DNA of 64,000 nucleotides from Pseudomonas fluorescens. Its GTDB lineage: Bacteria; Pseudomonadota; Gammaproteobacteria; Pseudomonadales; Pseudomonadaceae. Where the stretch lies: the NCBI RefSeq assembly GCF_005938625.1, contig NZ_VCNJ01000001.1:186001-250000 (forward strand), written 5' to 3'. Every line of letters starts with the position of its first letter. Position 1 is the first letter of the stretch. Shown piece after piece: positions 36,190 to 45,501 of the stretch. A model generated the notes under the pieces. That model made no database searches and was not told the origin of the DNA. It was given only the letters and a program-made list of their open reading frames with translations. A program made the translations under genes and the position numbers.

Positions 36190-36837
36190 TCAGGCCTTTT
36201 TGCCAGCCTCCTGGAGCGCCTTTTCAGCGTTGATGCCGTCGAAGTTTTCGAACACGCCCATAAACCCCGGCACGGTCACCTCTCGCGCCCAGTCGCGCTG
36301 CAGTTCGCAGTACATTTGCACGCGGCTGATGAGCTTCGCGCCCGCCTGCTCCATTCGGCGCAACGCCGCCTCATGCGCGGCGAGCGACGTGCCGCCCACG
36401 GCATCAATCGGCACATAAACCTCATAGCCTTCCTGAATCGCGTCGAGTACCGGAAAGGCCAGGCAGGCTTCGGTCCACAGCGCGGTCATGATCAGTTTCT
36501 TGCGCCCGAGCGCTTTGACCGCCTGTTTGAACTCGGTGTCCTCCCAACTGTTGATCGACGTGCGGTCATAGGTTGGCAGATGGCCGAGTACCGCTTGCAA
36601 CTCTTGAATCGGCGGTTTGTTGCGGCCCGTCGCGACATTCACGGTCGAGTGGATGATCGGCAGGTTGTAATTGACCGCCGCTTTCGCAACGCTGGTGATG
36701 TTGAAGACCAGTTCATCCCGTGGCATCGAGCGGATCGAGGACACCTGAACCGGTTGATAGTCGATGACAATCAATGCTGAGTTCTCGGGCGTCAGCAGTT
36801 GATCGGTGTGAGGGTTGCGGATTGCTTCGCTTGCCAT
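36190..36837 (-). CDS. YcaC-like isochorismatase-family hydrolase
   Basis: This 215-residue protein of the cysteine-hydrolase (isochorismatase) superfamily has the catalytic aspartate D26 in ALIVIDYQPVQ and the nucleophile C125 in MTALWTEACLAFPVLDA, with a cis-peptide region IDAVGGTSLAAHE. The sequence matches the YcaC subgroup, whose physiological substrate is not established. Start 36837 has AAAGGACC upstream. It is divergent from a LysR gene, which probably controls it. Confidence 0.86.
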   Translation of the reverse strand: MASEAIRNPHTDQLLTPENSALIVIDYQPVQVSSIRSMPRDELVFNITSVAKAAVNYNLPIIHSTVNVATGRNKPPIQELQAVLGHLPTYDRTSINSWEDTEFKQAVKALGRKKLIMTALWTEACLAFPVLDAIQEGYEVYVPIDAVGGTSLAAHEAALRRMEQAGAKLISRVQMYCELQRDWAREVTVPGFMGVFENFDGINAEKALQEAGKKA

Positions 36838-37015
36838 TTGCAGGTCCTTTTGTATGGGTAACGCACGTCGGTGAAACGGCCGGAGCCCGTGCGGTTTGTG
36901 ATTCCAGAGCACACGCGAGTGACGCCGTGCCTGGAAAACCCATTGTGCTGTTCCCCTGTTCGCGGCAGTAGTAGCATCCCGAGGCGAACTGTGTCGCGCC
37001 AAGGGGAACACGAGA

Positions 37016-37939
37016 ATGGATATCGAAGAACTGCAAACCTTCGTCGAAGTGGCGGATGCCGGGGGCATTTCACAGGCGGCGCTGCGGCTCGGGGTCTCGA
37101 AATCAATCGTCAGCCGACGGCTGGTCCGGCTTGAGGCGGAACTCGGCGTGCAACTGCTCGCACGCTCCACTCGCGGGGCGTCCCTCACCGAGGCCGGCGC
37201 GACGTTCCGCGATTACGCCGCCCGGGTTTGCAGCGAAATCGACATCGCCAAGGAAACCATCCTGCCCGCCGGCGCCCTGCGCGGTCGCTTGCGCGTAGCA
37301 GTGCCGTTGTCGTTCGGGCCGACGCACTTCGCCCCGGTGCTGGCGGAAATGGCTCGCCGTCACCCTCAATTGCATATGCAGACCTGCTACAGCGATCGCT
37401 TCGTTGACCTCATCACCGAGGGCTACGATTGCGCCATTCGCGTGGGTTATCTGCAGGACTCCAATTTGATCGCAAGGCGTATCGGCCCGGTCTACACCAA
37501 GCTCGTCGCAAGCCCCGACTACATCAAAGCGCACGGCGCACCCGAAACCCCGGACGAACTGCACGCCCATCAGGCGCTCATGCAAGGTACCGAAGCCTGG
37601 CAATTCATGGAGGCTGACAAGGTCATCACGGTTCGCCCGCAAGGGCGCTTCAAAGCAGACAACGGCACCGCGCTCGCCGCGGCCGCGACTGCCGGCCTCG
37701 GCGTCGCCTACTTGCCCGATTGCCTCACCCACGAACACATCGCCTCGGGCGCACTCGTGCCGATCATGACCAACCATCCACCGCCCCCCGCCGGTGCATA
37801 CCTCCTTCGCGCGCCAGGCCCGCATCCCGCGCGCAAGATCCGCGTGCTCACCGAACTGCTGATCGAGTACTTCGGCGAATCGCCGCACCTCGCGGTGCAG
37901 CCGCTGTCACAGCACGAAGAAGCGCCGGCGTTTAGCTGA
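37016..37939 (+). CDS. LysR-family regulator
   Basis: This 307-residue protein has an N-terminal helix-turn-helix (FVEVADAGGISQAALRLGVS, KSIVSRRLVRLEAELG) and an effector domain (about 90-295, with AIRVGYLQDSNLIARRIGPV). It is divergent from the YcaC-like hydrolase gene across 178 bases and is followed by alaE. The C-terminal tail of about 20 residues is not conserved in the family. The ATG at 37016 starts with the standard MDIEELQTFVEV. Confidence 0.88.
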   Translation: MDIEELQTFVEVADAGGISQAALRLGVSKSIVSRRLVRLEAELGVQLLARSTRGASLTEAGATFRDYAARVCSEIDIAKETILPAGALRGRLRVAVPLSFGPTHFAPVLAEMARRHPQLHMQTCYSDRFVDLITEGYDCAIRVGYLQDSNLIARRIGPVYTKLVASPDYIKAHGAPETPDELHAHQALMQGTEAWQFMEADKVITVRPQGRFKADNGTALAAAATAGLGVAYLPDCLTHEHIASGALVPIMTNHPPPPAGAYLLRAPGPHPARKIRVLTELLIEYFGESPHLAVQPLSQHEEAPAFS

Positions 37940-37977
37940 GGAAAGATCAATGCTCAAGCCATGAAAGGAGAGTTGAG

Positions 37978-38439
37978 GTGCCGCAACGCCTGCAACGGCC
38001 AATGCGTCGGACTGCATTTACCGCAGACACCACGGCGCTGATCCTGTTTTTCACTGCCACCGGCATCATCAATGAACGCTTCATTGCTGGCATGACCTGG
38101 GATCAGGTTCTGCACGCGCGCCTGCTGGGCGCGGCGCTGATGATTCCAGTCGCGCGACCTTACGGTGTCTGGCGCGATTGGGTAATGACGCGCGCCGGTC
38201 AGGGTCGGTTGTCGAGGTTGCTCTGGGACAGCATCGCCCTGGTCAGTTTTCAAGTGCCGATCTATGCAGCGATCATTGCCTTCAGTGGCGCATCGGGAGA
38301 AGGCCTGGTGCGCGGCACACTTGGCGCGGCCGTGATGATGCTGGTGCTGGGGCGACCCTATGGGGCGTTTCTTAATCGGGTGCGCAGGTTGTTTGGCTTG
38401 CCTCCGGGAGGGGACAGGCCGATGTCGTTGAAGGGTTGA
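37978..38439 (+). CDS. alaE: L-alanine exporter AlaE
   Basis: This 153-residue inner-membrane protein has about four hydrophobic segments and AlaE features: FTADTTALILFFTATGIINE, RLLGAALMIPVARPYGVWRD and VLGRPYGAFLNRVRR. AlaE exports L-alanine and prevents toxic build-up. The start is a GTG at 37978 preceded by AAAGGAG. It lies 38 bases after the LysR gene and may be co-transcribed with it. Confidence 0.88.
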   Translation: MPQRLQRPMRRTAFTADTTALILFFTATGIINERFIAGMTWDQVLHARLLGAALMIPVARPYGVWRDWVMTRAGQGRLSRLLWDSIALVSFQVPIYAAIIAFSGASGEGLVRGTLGAAVMMLVLGRPYGAFLNRVRRLFGLPPGGDRPMSLKG

Positions 38440-38536
38440 GGGGCTGTAATTGACCAAAAGTGGAAATTCGTTTCGGGCGCATTCATTCGCCGAAACTGGT
38501 CTGTAGTAGGATGCGGATTTAATCGAAAGAAGCTTC

Positions 38537-38833
38537 ATGATGGATGTTCGTGCACTTGAAGAAAGCAGTGTCTTGTCGATCACAGTGGACCAAGCCCATC
38601 GCTATTTTGAGATAGTTGTGAGACTGGATGACGGGACCAAAAAAAAACTGATGGCATGGAACGCGGACGGCACGGAGCTGGCTATCAGACTCGGCGCTCT
38701 TTACGTTCAAAACCACAGCGGGCTCGGAGAGCTTGAAGGGATAAGCATCGTTGATAATGTTTTATTCCTTGAAGGTGATTTTGGAGATATCACGATTCAA
38801 GCCACCTCGATTTCTATCGAAAAGCTGGTGTAA
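38537..38833 (+). CDS. Small protein of unknown function (accessory)
   Basis: This 98-residue acidic soluble protein includes MDVRALEESSVLSITVDQAH, VVRLDDGTKKKLMAWNADG and LEGDFGDITIQATSISIEK. I recognise no family. The alternating beta-like pattern and more A/T-rich codons than the neighbours resemble small immunity-type proteins. The start may be either ATG at 38537 or 38540. It opens a patch of orphan small genes and repeats. Confidence 0.6.
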   Translation: MMDVRALEESSVLSITVDQAHRYFEIVVRLDDGTKKKLMAWNADGTELAIRLGALYVQNHSGLGELEGISIVDNVLFLEGDFGDITIQATSISIEKLV

Positions 38834-38878
38834 CTACCGTTCTGGAGGCTGCTGCGAGCTGAAATCTACCCATATGGA

Positions 38879-38948
38879 TGTCCGTTCTTGGCCGAAAGCA
38901 GTCGCTCGAGAAATATCGCCGACGACCGCTTTTGACCCCAAGCAGACA
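38879..38948. repeat. Imperfect inverted repeat, MITE-like
   Basis: Two 25-base arms, 38879-38903 and 38924-38948, are imperfect reverse complements (about 18 of 25 positions). The first contains GGCCGAAAGCAGTC and the second GACCGCTTTTGACCC. Its conceptual translation (DVRSWPKA, TTAFDPKQT) matches a motif I recall from spurious ORFs over a dispersed non-coding repeat in many bacteria, so I take it to be a member of such a family. Confidence 0.5.
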
Positions 38949-38986
38949 ATTCAGCTCCTTGATGAATAGGAAACCTCCTGCCCATC

Positions 38987-39355
38987 CTAAAATCGGGACG
39001 GTGGTTCAAGTCCAGCATTGATCTGTGAAAAGACATGGTCAGGGTCTATCTGGCACCAATATTTGAACAGCAGGCGAGGTTCGGAATCTGCAAAATACTG
39101 GCTCAGAGTGCTCTCGGCGGGGATCGTCAATTTGGGTTCTAGCCATTGCTGAGCTAAAACACCAATGTGTTTGCCAGACGTACATATAATCCACGTCGCC
39201 TTGCCTCCACTGATGGCAGGCAAGTAACCCATACCTCGGATCGCTTCGAACAATGTGCGCAGTGTTAACGTTGGATCAAGCTCGATTGATGTTCTATGAC
39301 TTTCCAGATCATCCCCTGCATGCACGCTATCGCGATCAATGCTAATGGCCCACAT
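38987..39355 (-). CDS. Small protein of unknown function (accessory, immunity-like)
   Basis: This 122-residue soluble protein opens MWAISIDRDSVHAGDDLESH, then TLFEAIRGMGYLPAISGGKA and CQIDPDHVFSQINAGLEPP. It has no domain that I can name. Length, composition and location among other orphan genes are typical of immunity proteins left behind in toxin-island turnover. The ATG at 39355 is followed by a well-formed N-terminus, and CAAGGAG lies just upstream on the minus strand. Confidence 0.62.
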   Translation of the reverse strand: MWAISIDRDSVHAGDDLESHRTSIELDPTLTLRTLFEAIRGMGYLPAISGGKATWIICTSGKHIGVLAQQWLEPKLTIPAESTLSQYFADSEPRLLFKYWCQIDPDHVFSQINAGLEPPSRF

Positions 39356-39434
39356 GAATGCTCCTTGTTAACGTTGCCCGGTTACTTGAATGCAAGCTCC
39401 CAATCGACCCTATACCCCTCGCCGGCGCAAACCT

Positions 39435-39725
39435 ATGAATCTCCTGCAAGCTGCAAATGGTCATTTACTCATCGAATTCGGTGAGTTGTCGGATGCCGAC
39501 TGGCAGGCGCTGGAAAGCAAACTGGTTAATGTCTGGGGCTTTCAACGCGTGGGCGAAGTCGTCGTCGACTTGGACGGTACAATCTGTCCCGACTTCGAGC
39601 GCCAGGATCTGAAGCTCGCTGCAGGTTGGGACATCTGGTTAGGGTATCACTTGCTTTCTGAGTCCGCCGCCGGCGACGAATTCTTGCAAAGAATGTGGGC
39701 AAATAAAGGCAAACAAAGGGACTGA
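39435..39725 (+). CDS. Small protein of unknown function (accessory, immunity-like)
   Basis: This 96-residue protein includes HLLIEFGELSDADWQALESK, LVNVWGFQRVGEVVVDLDG and LAAGWDIWLGYHLLSESAAG. It is acidic, soluble and unrecognised. The ATG at 39435 is preferred over an upstream ATG at 39390 because the conserved-looking part starts there. Its last codons and TGA stop codon lie in the left arm of the long palindrome at 39715-39757. Confidence 0.6.
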   Translation: MNLLQAANGHLLIEFGELSDADWQALESKLVNVWGFQRVGEVVVDLDGTICPDFERQDLKLAAGWDIWLGYHLLSESAAGDEFLQRMWANKGKQRD

Positions 39726-39757
39726 TTTATTTTCTGGAAATAAATCAGTCCCCTTTT
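39715..39757. repeat. Long palindrome, bidirectional terminator-like
   Basis: The left arm (39715-39732, AAAGGGACTGATTTATTT) and right arm (39738-39757) pair over about 18 bases with a single bulged G and a five-base loop; a T8 run follows on the plus strand. It would terminate transcription from both sides. Both convergent genes end inside it, each with the codons GAC TGA supplied by an arm. It resembles dispersed GGGGACTGATTTATTT-like repeats seen in gammaproteobacteria. Confidence 0.75.
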
Positions 39758-42700
39758 TTTTCATCGCAGGCTTTCACAAGCTGCAAGGCGCGATCAAAGT
39801 CGAACAGTTCCACCTGCGCCGCGACGAGTGTCAGACGCTCTGCCAACCCTCGATCGAGAGGCCTGTTGCGCAGTGCCGCCAGCACGTCCAAAGCCGCCGT
39901 ATCACCTTCGTCCAAAAGAACAATTAGCCTGTTCAGTTGCTCGCTGATGGCCGAGTCGTCCAGCCGGTCACCATCCGTGGAGGCCGTTTTGTCCGCCTTA
40001 AGGTCGGCCAGAGACGCCAGGGTCGGGCGCAAGCAATGTTCGACCTGCGTCGCTAGCGCTTGCACTACCGTCGCCGGCTCGCCGTTCTGGCAGGCCTGTT
40101 CCAACAAAGCGCAAGCCTGCGCCACGGCTTTGGCGCCGAGGTTGCCGGCGGTACCGCGCAAACTGTGCGCCAGCCGCCCGGCGGCAGCGGGATCCGGATC
40201 GATTCGTGCGGCCTGGAATTGCTCGGTAAAGTTTGTCTGAGTATCGCGAAACTTGCAGAGCAGACGTAAGTAGAGATCCCGCCGCCCCATGCAAGTGGCG
40301 AGACCCGCCGCCAGGTCAATGCCCTCAAGATGATCTGGCAAGCCATCGGCAAAACCTGAGTTCAGCGGTGCTTGAGCGGCTCTTGGTTTGATCCACTTTG
40401 CCATTGTGGCGAACATGGTTTCGACATTCAGTGGCTTGGAAATATGGTCGTTCATGCCGCATTCGAGCGCGCGCTCGCGGTCACCGTCCATGGCGTTGGC
40501 GGTCATGGCGATCACCGGAAGACTGCTGAAGCGCGGTTGCTGGCGAATGTGCCGGGTGGCCGTGTAGCCATCCATCACCGGCATCTGGCAATCCATCAGC
40601 ACGCCATCGAAGTCGCCATCCTCGCCGAGGATATCCAAGGCCTCTTGGCCGTGAGTGGCAAGTCGCAAGCGTATTCCGACGCTCTCCAGCAGTTCGCTGG
40701 CCAGTTCCTGATTCAGTTCGTTATCTTCGACCAGGAGCAGCCGCGCACCATTGAGACTGGCGACGGTACTGGCATTGTGTTGGGAGCGTTCGCCAGCCCG
40801 AGTGTCGCTGTGCGTGTCTCTGCCCAGCACGACACCGATGGCTTCGAGCAACGATGACGGCGTGACGGGTTTGGTCAGTACCACCGGCAGCTGGATGCCC
40901 TGGCGTTCGGCTTCTTCGCGGGCTTCTTCGCGGCCAAAAGCCGTCACCATGATGACCGATGGCGTGCGCAGCAGACTGGCGGAATGCATTCTGTTCACGG
41001 TTTCCATGCCATCCATGCCGGGCATTCGCCAGTCCATCAAGACCAGATCGTAAGGCAGGACCTTGTGCTCGGCGTCGGCCAACATACGCAGCGCCAGACT
41101 ACCGCTCTGCGCGACATCCACTTCCAGGCCAAAGCTGCGTGCCATCCCCGAGAGAATTTCACGGGCACTGTTGTTGTCATCCACGACAAGCACGCGCATG
41201 CCCAACAGCTCGCCAGCCTTGAACATGCGACGCGGCAGAACATTTTGCTGTACGCCGAGTTGTACTTGGAAGTGGAACGTGGAGCCGACTCCCGGCTCGC
41301 TCTCAACCCAGATTCGGCCGGCCATCAGCTCAACCAGTTTCTTGGAAATAGATAATCCCAAACCGGTGCCGCCATACTTGCGGGTGATCGAAGTGTCCGC
41401 CTGACTGAACGACTGGAACAGGCGTGAACACTGCTCGACGGTCATGCCGATGCCGGTATCGCGCACCCAGAAATGCAGCTCCACGCTGTCCGTGTGCGCG
41501 GCCACTTGTTCCAGACCGACCACGATCTCGCCGTGCTCGGTGAACTTGGCCGCGTTGTTGCCGAGGTTGATCAGCACCTGCCCCAGCCGCAAGGGATCGC
41601 CCAGCAGTGCCGTGGGCAAGTCGGGCGAGATCTGGAACAACAACTCGAGGCCCTTGTCCTCGGTCTTCAGGCCAATCATGGCAGCGAAGCTGTCGAGTAC
41701 GTCTTCCAGGCGGAACGGCACCTGTTCGAGGCTCATCCGGCCGGCCTCGATCTTGGAGAAGTCGAGGATGTCGTTGATGATCCCCAGCAGGTTCTCCGCC
41801 GAGCGGTGGACCTTTTCAATGTAGTTGCGCTGGCGTTTGTCCAGTTCGGTACGCAGTGCCAAGTGGCTCATACCGATGATGGCGTTCATCGGCGTACGGA
41901 TTTCATGGCTCATGTTGGCGAGGAACTCGCTCTTGGCCTGCGTGGCTTCTTCGGCCGCGGCCCTTGCCTCTGCCAGTGCGGTGACGTCGATGTTGATACC
42001 GGTGGCGCGCAATGGTTTGCCGTCAGGCGTGCGTGAGAAGCGGTTCAGCGACCTCAGCGTGCGCACCCGTCCATCGTTTTTGCGTACGATCCGGAAGTCG
42101 AACTCGACGCGGTCATTGCCACTCTGGATGGCGCTCTCGAACGCGCTGCTGACGCGTGCCACGTCCTCGGGATGCATCAGCGCCTTCCAGTGCGCCAACG
42201 TGCCACCGAATCCGCCAGGCTCAAGTCCGAACAGGGTTTCGAGCTGGGGCGTCCAATAATTTGTGCCGCTGACCAGATCGACGTCGAACAACCCGATGTC
42301 ACCTGCCTCTTGTGCCAGGTTCAGGCGATCGCTGGCGGTTCGCAGCCGGGCTTCCATCGCGCGGCGTTCACTCACGTCGCGCACCGAGGCGCACACGCAG
42401 ACACCACGACCCTCCAGACGCGGTAGATGAGAAAGGCCGATTTCCACGGAGAACAGACTGCCGTCTTTGCGTACCCCGCTCAGATCGTCAAGATCGCCAC
42501 CCATCTGCCGGGTTCCGCCGCTGGCAATGAAGCCGTCGCGTAACTTGACATGGCGCTCACGGGCAGCCTGCGGTACCAGACGCTCGATGCTGGCGCCAAT
42601 CAGCTCGCCGGGGGCGTAGCCAAACAAGGTGTCCATTTGCGGGTTGGTCATCAGGATGCGGCCGTCGGCCCCCAGCACCAGCATGCCGTCCGGTGCTGCC

Positions 42701-44142
42701 TCGATGATGCCGCGATACCAGGCCTCGGTGGCGCGCAGTGCTGACTGCTGGGCCTCCAGCTCTCTGGCCTGGTGTTCCAGCTGCAAGGTTTGCGCGCCCA
42801 TTTCGTCAGCCTGGCGTCGAGTTTCCTGCAGCAGCGCCTGGGCTGCCTCGCTGCGTTCCATAATGGCCATCGCACCGGCCAGCCTGGGCAGAACTTCTTG
42901 CAAGAGCAATACCTCGTTCTCCTCCAGCGAGCGAAAGCCAGCCATTTCCACAACCCCGAGCAGGCGCTCGCCACGCAGCACCGGCTGCACCATCAGGTGG
43001 CTGGCGGCAACTGCGCCCAACTGCGCGCGCACATGCCAGAACGATTCGGGCAGATCCTCAAGCTGACGGGGTTGGCGATCCAGTGCGCACTGGCCAAGCA
43101 ATCCCTCACCGAGCTCAAGCTCGGCGGGCAACGGGTGCTCACTGTCCACCGCATAACCGCCGACCAGTCGCAGGCGTGATGCGCCTTCATAGAGCACGTA
43201 AAGCGCCCCTTGGCACATGCCCAAACGGGGTGCGATGCGGCTGAAAAAAGCCTGGGCCAATTGTTGCGGTGTCTCGGCCTGTTGCAGATCGACTTGCAGG
43301 AGCGAGGCGTGAGCTTTCACCCAACGCTGGCGTTCAAGTTGACAAGCCTCCACCTGCAGCGTGGCAATGGCGCGCGCCAGATCGCCGGTTTCATTGCGCA
43401 GGTCGGTGTGCGGGATCTGACCGTCCAGCTTGCCCGACGCCAATTCATCCACGGCCACGCGTACTCGATTCAACGGCACGCGAATGGAATAACTGACCAG
43501 CCAGGTCAACAGCAAAGCCAGCGTCGAACCGCCCAGCAGCAAGATGTACGTGATCGTAGTACTACGCTCTGCGTACTCAGCCAGGTTCTTCGCTGTATCG
43601 TGGATGTCGGTTTCCTTGTTTTTCTCGATCTGCGTAAGCAGCCCATCGCCGCCCTGCTCCAGCGCAAGAAAGTCCTTACTGTTGAGCAACATCAAGGCCT
43701 GCCCCAAGGAACCCTTGCCGGCGAACTCCAACGCTTCATCGCCATCTTTTTGCAGACGCTGCAATACCCGTTCGAATTCCAGCAGGCTGCTGATGCTGCT
43801 CTGTCGGCGCAGTGTTGGACGTACCTGCTCCAGCGCTTCATGGAGTCGCGCCTGGGCGACATCCATCTGGGCTCTGGCGCTGATACGGATGTCCGCGTTG
43901 TTGGTAGCGATTGCACGTTGCATGGCGAGCAACAGATGCGGCAACTGCACCCGAACCTCCTGCACATGCTGGATGCCCACCAGATCCTGTTGGTACAACT
44001 GCTGCATTTCATTTCTGAGCGAATACTGGGTGCGCAGGCTTTGCGCGCCCAGTATCAGGATCAATATCAGTAGCGCAGCGAAGCCGATGATCAATTTATT
44101 GCGCAGAGACAGGCGCTCGAGCATCTCGAACAGTCTGTTCAT
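39745..44142 (-). CDS. Hybrid sensor histidine kinase with two receivers and HPt
   Basis: This is a 1465-residue multidomain kinase. It has a membrane helix (about 17-35), a helical periplasmic sensor (35-195), a second helix (198-220) and HAMP (222-275). GAF (about 285-430), a coiled coil (430-470), PAS 1 (473-590) and PAS 2 (605-720) follow. HisKA carries H746 in LANMSHEIRTPMNAIIG, and the ATPase has GGTGLGLSISKKL near 925. REC 1 (about 983-1105) carries D1037, REC 2 (1134-1250) D1184, and HPt H1326 in RLAHSLRGTAGNLGA. It can run a full phosphorelay by itself. The REC-HD-GYP protein encoded 43 bases downstream on the same strand is the likely output partner. Confidence 0.94.
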   Translation of the reverse strand: MNRLFEMLERLSLRNKLIIGFAALLILILILGAQSLRTQYSLRNEMQQLYQQDLVGIQHVQEVRVQLPHLLLAMQRAIATNNADIRISARAQMDVAQARLHEALEQVRPTLRRQSSISSLLEFERVLQRLQKDGDEALEFAGKGSLGQALMLLNSKDFLALEQGGDGLLTQIEKNKETDIHDTAKNLAEYAERSTTITYILLLGGSTLALLLTWLVSYSIRVPLNRVRVAVDELASGKLDGQIPHTDLRNETGDLARAIATLQVEACQLERQRWVKAHASLLQVDLQQAETPQQLAQAFFSRIAPRLGMCQGALYVLYEGASRLRLVGGYAVDSEHPLPAELELGEGLLGQCALDRQPRQLEDLPESFWHVRAQLGAVAASHLMVQPVLRGERLLGVVEMAGFRSLEENEVLLLQEVLPRLAGAMAIMERSEAAQALLQETRRQADEMGAQTLQLEHQARELEAQQSALRATEAWYRGIIEAAPDGMLVLGADGRILMTNPQMDTLFGYAPGELIGASIERLVPQAARERHVKLRDGFIASGGTRQMGGDLDDLSGVRKDGSLFSVEIGLSHLPRLEGRGVCVCASVRDVSERRAMEARLRTASDRLNLAQEAGDIGLFDVDLVSGTNYWTPQLETLFGLEPGGFGGTLAHWKALMHPEDVARVSSAFESAIQSGNDRVEFDFRIVRKNDGRVRTLRSLNRFSRTPDGKPLRATGINIDVTALAEARAAAEEATQAKSEFLANMSHEIRTPMNAIIGMSHLALRTELDKRQRNYIEKVHRSAENLLGIINDILDFSKIEAGRMSLEQVPFRLEDVLDSFAAMIGLKTEDKGLELLFQISPDLPTALLGDPLRLGQVLINLGNNAAKFTEHGEIVVGLEQVAAHTDSVELHFWVRDTGIGMTVEQCSRLFQSFSQADTSITRKYGGTGLGLSISKKLVELMAGRIWVESEPGVGSTFHFQVQLGVQQNVLPRRMFKAGELLGMRVLVVDDNNSAREILSGMARSFGLEVDVAQSGSLALRMLADAEHKVLPYDLVLMDWRMPGMDGMETVNRMHSASLLRTPSVIMVTAFGREEAREEAERQGIQLPVVLTKPVTPSSLLEAIGVVLGRDTHSDTRAGERSQHNASTVASLNGARLLLVEDNELNQELASELLESVGIRLRLATHGQEALDILGEDGDFDGVLMDCQMPVMDGYTATRHIRQQPRFSSLPVIAMTANAMDGDRERALECGMNDHISKPLNVETMFATMAKWIKPRAAQAPLNSGFADGLPDHLEGIDLAAGLATCMGRRDLYLRLLCKFRDTQTNFTEQFQAARIDPDPAAAGRLAHSLRGTAGNLGAKAVAQACALLEQACQNGEPATVVQALATQVEHCLRPTLASLADLKADKTASTDGDRLDDSAISEQLNRLIVLLDEGDTAALDVLAALRNRPLDRGLAERLTLVAAQVELFDFDRALQLVKACDEKKGD

Positions 44143-44185
44143 AAACAGCCTCTTTCAACTGGATGTGCAAACGGATGCGCGGGGC

Positions 44186-45343
44186 TCAGGGACGGTCGGC
44201 AATCTGCTCAAGCAGAGCTAACTGCCTGGCCATGTCCTGGTCGCTGTCGGCGAAGCGCTCGGCAATTTCGCGGAACTGCTCGGCATTGGCCAGAAACGCG
44301 TCACAGATGTCCGGATCAAAATGCGAGCCCCGGCCTTCGCGGATGATTTTCACCGCCTGCTCGTGGGGCATGCCGGGCTTGTACACGCGACGACTGATCA
44401 GCGCATCGTAGACATCCGCCACGGCCATCAATCGGGCGCTGATCGGGATGTCATCGGTGGCCACGCCTTGCGGATAGCCACTGCCATCCCATTTTTCTTG
44501 ATGGCCGTAGGCAATTTCTTTGGCCAGATGAAGGAAGTCGACATTTATTCCCAACTGATCCTCGGCGTGCTGGATGGCGTCGCGCCCCAATGTGGTGTGG
44601 GTCTTCATGATCTCGAACTCTTCGGGGGTGAGTCGTCCCGGTTTGAGCAGGATGCGATCAGGAATGCCAATCTTGCCGATATCGTGCAGCGGCGCCGATT
44701 TGAAGAGCAGTTTAATGGTGTCCTCGTCGAGGAAGTCCCGGAAGCGCGGGTGATTGCGCAACAGTTGAGCCAGGCGTTTGATGTAGTGCTGGGTGCGGCG
44801 AATGTGGTTGCCGGTTTCGTTGTCACGGGTTTCGGCCAGCGAAGCCATGGCGTGGATCGTGACATCCTGGATGGCGATCACCTCGCGGGTACGCCGTTGC
44901 ACTTCCTGCTCCAGAAAGTCGTTCTGATTGCGCAGGAAATCGGCAACGGCCTTGAGCTTGATCTGAGTCTCGACCCTGGCCATGAGCACCGGCGGGATGA
45001 TCGGCTTGGTGATGTAATCCGCAGCGCCCAGGCTCAAGCCGCGAATCTCGTCCTCCGTAGCGGTCATCGAGGTCAGGAAAATGATCGGAATATGGCGAAT
45101 GCGAGCGTCACGCTTGAGCTGCTCGGCAACCTCATAACCGGACAGGCCCGGCATCATGATGTCCAGCAGGATCAGATCGGGAAGCGGATCGGCCTGCAGA
45201 AGGCGCAGGGCCTTTTCGCCGCTGTTGGCGGCTTTGACCCGATATTTGTCCTTGAGCAACTCGGCGATGAGCATCAGGTTATCGGGGGTATCGTCGACCA
45301 CCAGAACGGTCGCTGATGGATAAACGCCGTGAGTGCTATCCAT
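44186..45343 (-). CDS. Response regulator with HD-GYP phosphodiesterase domain
   Basis: This 385-residue protein has a receiver domain (about 10-130) with phosphoacceptor D61 in LILLDIMMPGLSGYE. An HD-GYP domain (about 165-360) carries the metal pair H220-D221 in SAPLHDIGKIGIPDR and GYP at 289-291 in KWDGSGYPQG. The family hydrolyses cyclic di-GMP. All key residues are present, so it should be active. ATG 45343 with AAGGGAG upstream is preferred; the frame is open to 45577. It is encoded upstream of the hybrid kinase in the same direction, probably as a two-gene unit. Confidence 0.92.
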   Translation of the reverse strand: MDSTHGVYPSATVLVVDDTPDNLMLIAELLKDKYRVKAANSGEKALRLLQADPLPDLILLDIMMPGLSGYEVAEQLKRDARIRHIPIIFLTSMTATEDEIRGLSLGAADYITKPIIPPVLMARVETQIKLKAVADFLRNQNDFLEQEVQRRTREVIAIQDVTIHAMASLAETRDNETGNHIRRTQHYIKRLAQLLRNHPRFRDFLDEDTIKLLFKSAPLHDIGKIGIPDRILLKPGRLTPEEFEIMKTHTTLGRDAIQHAEDQLGINVDFLHLAKEIAYGHQEKWDGSGYPQGVATDDIPISARLMAVADVYDALISRRVYKPGMPHEQAVKIIREGRGSHFDPDICDAFLANAEQFREIAERFADSDQDMARQLALLEQIADRP

Positions 45344-45501
45344 GGTTGTTGGCTCCCTTGCCAGACAATTAAGGAGTCGGCGTACTTGCACCAATCTCTT
45401 GCTGGCAAGCGTAGCTAGAAAAGCTGCAATCGCTAGGTGGAGATTGGTCGATAGCAGCCCCTCTCGACGCATGCGTCGACAATTACGTTTCGGCGGCGTC
45501 T

